This document shows positions 1 to 6,164 of a DNA stretch of 9,935 bases, piece after piece. Within the stretch, counting starts at the first letter, position 1. The number at the start of each line of letters is the position of its first letter. Origin of the DNA: Pseudomonadales bacterium. Its GTDB lineage: Bacteria; Pseudomonadota; Gammaproteobacteria; Pseudomonadales; Moraxellaceae. The translations under genes and the position numbers were made by a program. The notes below the pieces were generated by a model that saw only the letters and a list, made by a program, of their open reading frames with translations, was not told where the DNA came from and made no database searches. Location: assembly GCA_013043915.1 (NCBI GenBank), contig JABEVH010000105.1, forward strand, positions 1 through 9,935. Reading direction: 5' to 3'.

Positions 1-13
1 AAAGTAAAATAAC

Positions 14-42
14 TTGAATTTGATCGCAACTAATTATTTTAT
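14..42 (+). promoter_or_regulatory. Candidate sigma-70 type promoter upstream of the A2M gene
   Basis: A TTGAAT hexamer (14-19) lies 17 bases before TTTTAT (37-42). Each matches four of six positions of the sigma-70 consensus (TTGACA and TATAAT). The surrounding 1-60 region is clearly more AT-rich than the genes, as expected for a promoter. The -10 is poor and alternative registers exist (for example TATTTT at 35-40 with a 15-base spacer), so this is a candidate only. It would drive the A2M-pbpC unit. Confidence 0.3.
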
Positions 43-99
43 ATGGGGTTTTCTGTTAATCTCATGAAATTCTCCAAGAGCAGACATCAGGTTGTCTGA
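43..99 (+). CDS. Possible leader peptide ORF overlapping the A2M start
   Basis: An 18-codon ORF opens at ATG 43 (a second in-frame ATG at 64 gives 11 codons, MKFSKSRHQVV). It ends with TGA at 97-99, whose last base is the first base of the A2M ATG (TGATG overlap). An in-frame TAA at 31-33 bounds it upstream. Such stop/start overlaps are typical of translationally coupled genes. No good Shine-Dalgarno is visible: GGGG at 45-48 lies 15 bases before the second ATG, which is too far to be convincing. The peptide is basic and has no recognisable family. It may be chance; the point in its favour is the exact stop/start overlap combined with the hairpin at the same site. Confidence 0.2.
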   Translation: MGFSVNLMKFSKSRHQVV

Positions 100-102
100 T
101 GT
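81..102 (+). promoter_or_regulatory. Inverted repeat covering the A2M start codon, with two alternative hairpins
   Basis: ACATCAG (84-90) and CTGATGT (96-102) are perfect reverse complements around a five-base loop, and the A2M ATG (99-101) lies in the right arm. A competing perfect 6-bp pairing, CAGACA (81-86) with TGTCTG (93-98), would leave the ATG unpaired and put the CAGG sequence partly in the loop. The two pairings share bases and exclude each other. On RNA this could tune translation initiation; on DNA it could be an operator. Both stems are short, so stability is uncertain. Confidence 0.35.
88..91 (+). promoter_or_regulatory. Weak ribosome binding site for the A2M gene
   Basis: CAGG ends seven bases before the ATG at 99. 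It is a minimal Shine-Dalgarno match, and part of it can pair in the hairpin around the start codon. The ATG at 99 is chosen because a basic, hydrophobic signal peptide follows it at once and no in-frame alternative start with a better site is visible upstream. Confidence 0.35.
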
Positions 103-173
103 TACGAGTCTTTAGACTTCATCGTGTGCTGCTGACCATTTTTCTTCTCTTCACATCGATCTGGAGCAGTGCC
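99..173 (+). other. Signal peptide of the A2M protein
   Basis: Residues 1-25: an n-region with three basic residues (MLRVFRLHR), a hydrophobic core VLLTIFLLFTSIW, then SSA before the likely cut. There is no cysteine at or near the cleavage site, so a lipoprotein anchor like that of E. coli YfhM is not supported. The product should be soluble in the periplasm, or tethered if the signal is uncleaved. Paired cysteines in the mature protein (74/102, 183/211) fit export to an oxidising compartment. Confidence 0.8.
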
Positions 174-3100
174 GTATCGCCGCAGGCCCCCGCTGCCTAT
201 GTGCTCCACTTCAGCCCCCAGGGAACCGTGTCTGGGGCACGGCAGGTCAGCGCCACTTTTACTACCGACATGGTGCGCTTGGGCGATCCCAGTGTGCGCA
301 ATCCCTTTATCATCCAATGTATAGCTGCAGGCCATGGACGCTGGCTGGATGCCCGCCACTGGGTCTACGACTTTGCACATGAGGTCCCCCTCTTTCGGAC
401 CTGCACCTTTACGCTTGTACCTGGAGTCCATGATCTCACAGGGCTTTTGCTGAACGGAACACGCCATTTCGAATTCAGCACCAGCACCACCGTGACTCAC
501 CCGAGTACTCATCAGGGCCAAATCGTTCTCGAATATTTCGTACCTCAAGGCACTGCACCTTCCATACGGCAGGTGCAAACCCGCTTTAGCGAAGACATGA
601 TTCGCCTTGGCGACCCTCATGTTTTCAACCCCTTCGTCGTTCGCTGCTCACAGCCAGGTCAAGGTCGATGGCTGGATACCCGCAACTGGGTCTATGACTT
701 CGACCATGATATGCCAGGAGGCATCACCTGTTCTTTCCATCTCGTAGACCATCTGCACGGAATATCTGGCAAGTCGGTGGTAAGTGCCGCCGACTATGCG
801 TTCAATACCGGAGGCCCTCAGCTCATTGATATGCGTCCCATAACAGGTCAAGAAAATATCGATGAAAATCAGGTGTTTTTGCTCAAAATGAACAGTAAGT
901 TAGACCTCGTCAGCCTTGCTACCTCGGTTTACTGCCTTGAAGGTGACCTCAAGGAGAGAATTCCTGTTCATTTTTTCGACATCAAACAGACCCGCAATTT
1001 CATCGCTCAATTGCCTAAAAACTATCAAGACTGGTGGGCGGCTACCGGCCCAGCAGAGGAAAGGAGAGTCTTGCAGTGTACCCGTACCTTTATTCCCGGC
1101 AATAAGGTCGCTCTGGTTCTAGCTAGTGGGCTTCGGTCCGCGCAAGGCGTGCGCACCCCGTTAGAGCAGCGACTTACATTTCAGGTCCGACCGCGATTCA
1201 CCGCCACCTTCAATTGCCGCCGTGAAAACGCTCGAAAACCTTGCTTGCCCATCAGCGACATGCAGCTCAGCTTCAGTGAATTCGTCACCCCAGATCTTCT
1301 GCGCAGCATCCGTCTCGAGGCAGGCAACCGCACGTGGACACCTCAACCCAATGCTCCAAGCAAAGCTCCTGGAGGTGAAGGGCAGTTTATCGCTGGCCGC
1401 ACCCTAACTTTTGCTGGCCCCTTTCCTGCTCAGTCTCACATGATTCTGCGCCTCCCTCCCCATTTCATCGATGAGACAGGGCGCGTACTTGAAAATCAGG
1501 CAAGTTATCCGCTGTCAGTGACGACAGCAGCCTACCCCCCTCTGGCTAAATTTTCAGCTGACTTCGGTATCATTGAAAAAGATTCCTCCAGCGTTCCCCT
1601 AACCGTGCGCAATCTGGACGACGTCAGTCAAGGGGTATCGGGACAGGCCAGAATCTATACTTTCCGCGTCCCTGACCAGGATTCGGCTCTGCTGGATTGG
1701 TGGCATCGCTTCCAAAAACATCAACAAGCTCAAAACTGCTATATGTGTACCGAGCGCGATAAGCAAGGTCACCGTAAATCTCCCGATCCGCGCTCCATCG
1801 CCTTGATCGCCCATAACTACGTCAATCAATCACGACCTCTGCCACGCCAACTATCATCCAGAGACTTCGAGGTAATCGGCTTACCTGCACCCGGTCCAGG
1901 GGTTTATATACACGAAGTAGAAAGCAGCTACCTGGGATCCTCCCTGCTTGACGATACGCCCGGCCCCATGTATGTAGCAGCCATGAACGTTGTTACTAAT
2001 CTGGGGGTACATCTCGTAACCGGCCCAGTGTCCTCACTGGTCTGGGTTACCAGCCTGGATCAAGGCATTCCTCAGGCCGGTGTTGATCTCGCGCTTTACA
2101 CCTGTCAATCCAGCGCTCCCTGGTGGACCGGCGTCACCGATCAAAATGGTATCGCACGGTTCCAGGGCACCCCTCCCCTGGAGAGATGTCAGAGCAATAG
2201 CTTCGCGGTGATCGCGCATCAGGGCCAAGATCGCAGCTTGGTCTTTTCCTCTTGGGACCGCGGCATCGAATCATGGCGCTTCAACCTACCCGGCAATCAA
2301 TCCACCGGCAGTCTGATTGCACATACGGTGCTGGATCGTAGCCTGCTCCGCGCCGGTGAGACTCTGCATATGCGTCACATCATCCGAATGACTACCCTAG
2401 CAGGACTCAATGAACCCAAGGGGGTGATTTACAAGCGACTGGTCATACGCCACGACGGTTCCGGAGATGAATATGACCTGTCCCTAAACATAGATGCTGA
2501 TGGTAACGGAAACAACGATTGGAAGATCCCCGTGGCCGCCAAACTAGGGAGCTACCGTATCAACTTGGAAACGCAGGATAACAGCTATACCTTGGCCAAC
2601 TTCGCTGTGGAGGAATTTCGGTTACCAGCATTGAAAGCCAGCCTTCAGCTGCCTCAGGGTCCTCTGGTGCAAGCTCCAACCCTGCCCGTCAACATGCAAC
2701 TGTCCTTTCTCAATGGTGGCGGCTACGCCAGAGCCAACGTCATTCTGCGCGGACGTGTCACCCCGGACCCCACCGATTTCGCCGCCTACCCAGATTACAG
2801 CTTCGATGACCCTTTAAGTAATGCGCAGACGAATGCCCCCAACATCAATTCATTGGATGATGTATCGCAAAACGATGATGAAGATTCAGCTGACGCCACG
2901 AATACGATCAGTACCGCCACGGAAACGCAAGATATTCCCCTGGCTCAACGCCAGATTGTGCTGGACGCTCAGGGAGGAGCTAGGCTGAATGCCTTTCCCC
3001 TGCCTGCCGTGCATCGTGTCAGCGCCCTGGAGCTAGAACTTGAGTACCGCGACCCTAGCGGCGAGGTCAATACTACTTATGCGCAAACCAGCCTTTGGCC

Positions 3101-6100
3101 CGCTGCCGTGGTTCCCGGCATCAAACCACCCTCTTGGCTAGATATGGATGGTAATAAACCTCAACGTATCGACATTATTACCCTAGGCATCAATGGACAA
3201 CCCCACCCTCACACCCCCGTCGTACTCAGCGCGGAGATGGTCTCTCAGGAAACCCACCGTCGCCGCACCGTTGGTGGTTTCTATGCCTACGAGACCGTTG
3301 AAAAAAGAAACGCCGTGCCGCTACACTGTGATGGGCGTACCAATGATCAAGGTAAACTGAGCTGTTGGATAACCCCCAGCGCTTCCGGTAACCTCCTGCT
3401 GCGCGTTACGGCTACTGATGAGGCGGGTCGCAGCCAAACCGCCAGCAGCTCCGTGTGGATCAATGCAGGTGAGCGCTGGTGGTTCAACCAGGCTAATGAT
3501 GATCGTATCGACCTACTTCCAGAGAAGAAGGAATATGCCAGCGGCGAGACCATGCGTTTTCAGGTCCGTATGCCCTTCCCCGAAGCTACCGCCCTTATCA
3601 CCATGAGTCGCGATGGAATTTTAGAGACCCAAGTCCGTCACCTCAGTTCCACGCATCCAATACTTGAACTCCCGGTAAAACCGGAATATGCGCCTAATGT
3701 CTTCGTCTCCGTACTGTTGGTACGCGGCCGTAATACAGCGGTAGCACCAACTGCGCTCATCGACCTAGGTAAACCTGCATTTAAGCTGGGAGTAGCTGCC
3801 ATCAAGGTTGATTGGGCTCCCTGGCGCTTGGGGGTCAGCGTACAAACCGACAAGATTCGCTACCAGCCACGCGATAATGCTCAGGTGACCGTTCATGTCA
3901 CACCGCCTCTTGGGCAACCACTGCCACCTGAAACAACCATCACCTTGTCGGCTGTCGATGAGGCCCTGCTAGAGCTGGCCCAAAATGACAGCGAGGATGT
4001 ACTGACTCCCATGATGCAAGAGCGCAATTTCGGCATGTTGACCGCTACTTCACAGTCGCAGGTCGTGGGCAAACGACACTTTGGCATGAAGGCTCTCCCG
4101 CCTGGCGGCGGCGGAGGCGGGCGTGGAGCCAGCACACGAGAATTGTTCAACACCTTGTTGTACTGGCAAGCCTGCGCCCACATTGATGCACAGGGTAATG
4201 CACATTTTGTAGTACCGATCAACGATTCGCTGACCAGCTTTAAGCTAGTCGCTACGGCCATCAGCAAGGATCACTTCGGCGGCGGCAGCAGCCGCATTGA
4301 AAATGCTACTGACCTGCAAATCATAAGTGGCTTGCCCTTGATCGTGCGTCAAGGGGATCGCCTGGATCCAGGGTTTACCCTGCGCAACGACACCCCAAAA
4401 TCCATGGCAGTCAATTTCTCAGCCAGCGTTTCTGGCTTAGGTCAACTGGTTGAACGGCAAATCAATCTGCCCGCTGGGGGGGCTGAAGTAGTGACCGTCC
4501 CCCTAACCGTACCCAAAGACATCCAGGAACTCCATTGGGAACTCCATGCCGATGCTACGAACAGTCACGACAGCCTAAGGCTGACTGAAAAGGTGCTGGA
4601 CCCCGTGCCAGAACAAGTTTTCCAATCAACCTTGACTCAACTCAGTGCTCCTTGGTCACTTGCCGTGGAAAAACCTCAGGAAGCCTTGCAGGGTGGTGCC
4701 CTGCAAATCTCGGCAAAAGCACACCTGGCTGATGGTCTGGACGGGGTTAGAAACTATTTGCAAATCTACCCTTACCGCTGCATGGAGCAACGCGTCTCCA
4801 TAGCCCTTGGCACCGGCAACCGTGCCATGTGGGATGAGGCTATGGGACTGTTGCCCGCTTACCTTGATCCCGATGGTTTGGTTACCTTCTGGCCTGTTTC
4901 AGCCTTACCCTCGGGCTCTTTATTTCTTACCAACCACCTATTGCAATTATCCTATTACAGTGGCTGGCCAATTCCGGAAGCATTGCGTGAGCGCATGTTA
5001 AGCGCACTGACCAACTACGCCCAGGGAAAGACTTCCTACAACTTCCCATATCACACCCTACTGGATGATGATTATCGTCGTCTTGAGGTGAGTTCTACCC
5101 TGGCTCTTTACGGTCGCTTCCAAGCATCCTACCTTGAGGGCATGCATAAGGATCCGACACAGTGGGATGCGAGCATGCTGGTCAACTGGATGCAGTTATT
5201 GCGTCACGCTCAGTACATGCCGCGGCAAGAGGCATTGCTGGATCATGCGCAAAATCTTCTGCGCGCCCACTTGATACGCCAAGGTACCATCCTAGTCCTT
5301 GATAATAGGCATTTCAACTGGTGGTGGCTGTTTACCGATAACAGCACCACCATGGCCAAATTGATGCTTCAAACCCTGGACCTACCGGCCTGGAAAGAAG
5401 ATCAACCCCTTTTGCTGCACGGGCTGCTGTCCAGCCAGAACCGGGGCAGCTGGGACACTACGGTAGCGAATGTCTGGGGCAGCTTAGCCGTGCAGGCTTT
5501 CGGGAATGCCTTCGAGCACGAGCCCGTGACAGGCCACACCTTGATCTCCCTGGGAACGCAATCGAACTCCCTGGATTGGAGTACCCAACAACCGGGAACT
5601 GTACGCATGAACTGGCCGGCGGGGCCAGGCACCTTGAACCTGACCCAACAAGGTGGGGGCCAACCCTGGATAACCGTGCAAGCGCGGGCACGCTGGCCGA
5701 TCATGGCGCCCATGAATTCCGGCTTTAGTGTCGCCAAAAAACTAATCCCCTTGCAGCAAAGAACACCGGGGCATTGGAGTGCAGGCGATGTCGTTGAAGT
5801 CTGCCTTCGTCTTCAAAGCGAAAGCCCCATGGACTGGGTAGCCCTGAATGATCCTATTCCTGCAGGAGCCACCTTGCTTGGTCGAACCATGTCCAGAGAT
5901 ACTACCTTAGCCTCCTATCAGTCCTGCTCTTGGCCTAGCGACCCTGTTGACCGAACCTGGATCTGGCCCGACTACGAGGAACATGCTGCCGATGCTTACC
6001 GAGCCTACTTTTCTGCCGTTTCAACAGGAACCTGGGAAGTCGTCTATGTCATACGCCTCAACCAATCGGGAGAATTTCTCACGCCTGCTACACGGCTGGA

Positions 6101-6164
6101 GGCCATGTACGCCCCTGAAATGTTTGGCATGACGCCCAATGCAACATGGGAAATCGAACCTTGA
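99..6164 (+). CDS. Alpha-2-macroglobulin family protein (YfhM-like), thioester-containing, periplasmic
   Basis: This is a bacterial A2M, a presumed periplasmic protease trap that captures an attacking protease through a reactive Cys-Gln thioester after bait cleavage. Residues 1-25 are a Sec signal peptide (basic start, hydrophobic 10-22, likely cut after SSA); there is no lipobox cysteine. Residues 34-238 hold two tandem copies of the family's N-terminal domain. Macroglobulin-type beta domains follow, including a segment from about 745 with LDRSLLRAGETLHMRH. An acidic linker lies at 902-945. The A2M domain is at about 1345-1440 (STRELFNTLLYW, NDSLTSFK), preceded by six glycines (1336-1341). 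The thioester motif CMEQ (1561-1564) opens the helical thioester domain, about 1535-1870. The C-terminal domain (1875-2021) carries the family signatures NDPIPAGA and EAMYAPEMFG. At 2021 aa it is longer than E. coli YfhM (about 1650), partly because of the N-terminal duplication. It overlaps pbpC, the classic partner. The reading frame is intact. Family assignment is very secure; the protease-trap role is known for relatives and inferred here. Confidence 0.97.
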   Translation: MLRVFRLHRVLLTIFLLFTSIWSSAVSPQAPAAYVLHFSPQGTVSGARQVSATFTTDMVRLGDPSVRNPFIIQCIAAGHGRWLDARHWVYDFAHEVPLFRTCTFTLVPGVHDLTGLLLNGTRHFEFSTSTTVTHPSTHQGQIVLEYFVPQGTAPSIRQVQTRFSEDMIRLGDPHVFNPFVVRCSQPGQGRWLDTRNWVYDFDHDMPGGITCSFHLVDHLHGISGKSVVSAADYAFNTGGPQLIDMRPITGQENIDENQVFLLKMNSKLDLVSLATSVYCLEGDLKERIPVHFFDIKQTRNFIAQLPKNYQDWWAATGPAEERRVLQCTRTFIPGNKVALVLASGLRSAQGVRTPLEQRLTFQVRPRFTATFNCRRENARKPCLPISDMQLSFSEFVTPDLLRSIRLEAGNRTWTPQPNAPSKAPGGEGQFIAGRTLTFAGPFPAQSHMILRLPPHFIDETGRVLENQASYPLSVTTAAYPPLAKFSADFGIIEKDSSSVPLTVRNLDDVSQGVSGQARIYTFRVPDQDSALLDWWHRFQKHQQAQNCYMCTERDKQGHRKSPDPRSIALIAHNYVNQSRPLPRQLSSRDFEVIGLPAPGPGVYIHEVESSYLGSSLLDDTPGPMYVAAMNVVTNLGVHLVTGPVSSLVWVTSLDQGIPQAGVDLALYTCQSSAPWWTGVTDQNGIARFQGTPPLERCQSNSFAVIAHQGQDRSLVFSSWDRGIESWRFNLPGNQSTGSLIAHTVLDRSLLRAGETLHMRHIIRMTTLAGLNEPKGVIYKRLVIRHDGSGDEYDLSLNIDADGNGNNDWKIPVAAKLGSYRINLETQDNSYTLANFAVEEFRLPALKASLQLPQGPLVQAPTLPVNMQLSFLNGGGYARANVILRGRVTPDPTDFAAYPDYSFDDPLSNAQTNAPNINSLDDVSQNDDEDSADATNTISTATETQDIPLAQRQIVLDAQGGARLNAFPLPAVHRVSALELELEYRDPSGEVNTTYAQTSLWPAAVVPGIKPPSWLDMDGNKPQRIDIITLGINGQPHPHTPVVLSAEMVSQETHRRRTVGGFYAYETVEKRNAVPLHCDGRTNDQGKLSCWITPSASGNLLLRVTATDEAGRSQTASSSVWINAGERWWFNQANDDRIDLLPEKKEYASGETMRFQVRMPFPEATALITMSRDGILETQVRHLSSTHPILELPVKPEYAPNVFVSVLLVRGRNTAVAPTALIDLGKPAFKLGVAAIKVDWAPWRLGVSVQTDKIRYQPRDNAQVTVHVTPPLGQPLPPETTITLSAVDEALLELAQNDSEDVLTPMMQERNFGMLTATSQSQVVGKRHFGMKALPPGGGGGGRGASTRELFNTLLYWQACAHIDAQGNAHFVVPINDSLTSFKLVATAISKDHFGGGSSRIENATDLQIISGLPLIVRQGDRLDPGFTLRNDTPKSMAVNFSASVSGLGQLVERQINLPAGGAEVVTVPLTVPKDIQELHWELHADATNSHDSLRLTEKVLDPVPEQVFQSTLTQLSAPWSLAVEKPQEALQGGALQISAKAHLADGLDGVRNYLQIYPYRCMEQRVSIALGTGNRAMWDEAMGLLPAYLDPDGLVTFWPVSALPSGSLFLTNHLLQLSYYSGWPIPEALRERMLSALTNYAQGKTSYNFPYHTLLDDDYRRLEVSSTLALYGRFQASYLEGMHKDPTQWDASMLVNWMQLLRHAQYMPRQEALLDHAQNLLRAHLIRQGTILVLDNRHFNWWWLFTDNSTTMAKLMLQTLDLPAWKEDQPLLLHGLLSSQNRGSWDTTVANVWGSLAVQAFGNAFEHEPVTGHTLISLGTQSNSLDWSTQQPGTVRMNWPAGPGTLNLTQQGGGQPWITVQARARWPIMAPMNSGFSVAKKLIPLQQRTPGHWSAGDVVEVCLRLQSESPMDWVALNDPIPAGATLLGRTMSRDTTLASYQSCSWPSDPVDRTWIWPDYEEHAADAYRAYFSAVSTGTWEVVYVIRLNQSGEFLTPATRLEAMYAPEMFGMTPNATWEIEP
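216..407 (+). repeat. N-terminal domain duplication in the A2M protein, copy 1 core
   Basis: Residues 40-103. They align without gaps to residues 149-212 at a constant offset of 109 residues (327 bases), with 36 of 64 identical. Shared landmarks are PQGT, RQV, RLGDP, NPF, GRWLD, WVYDF and a cysteine pair (C74 and C102). The similarity extends more weakly on both sides, roughly residues 34-131. Confidence 0.9.
543..734 (+). repeat. N-terminal domain duplication in the A2M protein, copy 2 core
   Basis: Residues 149-212, the second copy of the unit. Its cysteines C183 and C211 sit exactly where C74 and C102 do in copy 1, which implies an equivalent disulfide in each. The following residues run directly into the first conserved macroglobulin domain, so copy 2 occupies the position where I would expect the single domain of ordinary family members. 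Confidence 0.9.
2802..2933 (+). other. Acidic low-complexity linker within the A2M protein
   Basis: Residues about 902-945 are rich in Asp, Asn, Ser, Thr and Gln (for example DDVSQNDDEDSADATN) with almost no hydrophobic pattern, between two beta-rich macroglobulin segments. It looks like a disordered loop inserted in or between domains. It is a plausible protease-accessible stretch, but it lies far from where the bait region is expected. Confidence 0.6.
4104..4121 (+). other. Six-glycine hinge before the A2M domain
   Basis: Residues 1336-1341 are consecutive glycines, followed by RGASTRELFNTLLYW, which opens the conserved A2M domain. The segment just before it (about 1295-1335, with MMQERNFGMLTATSQSQ) is low in secondary-structure signals and is the most likely place for the protease-sensitive bait region. 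The hinge itself is directly seen; its bait assignment is inferred from position. Confidence 0.5.
4779..4790 (+). other. Thioester motif CMEQ of the A2M protein
   Basis: Codons 1561-1564 encode Cys-Met-Glu-Gln in the context YPYRCMEQRVS. The CxEQ motif forms the internal Cys-Gln thioester in this family, and its retention marks the protein as the covalent-trapping (YfhM-like) type, in contrast to relatives such as YfaS that lack it. Confidence 0.93.

Noticed and set aside
3893..4267. 124-codon antisense ORF with a proline run
   Set aside because: The proline run is just the complement of the glycine codons in the A2M hinge; no ribosome binding site or family is visible.
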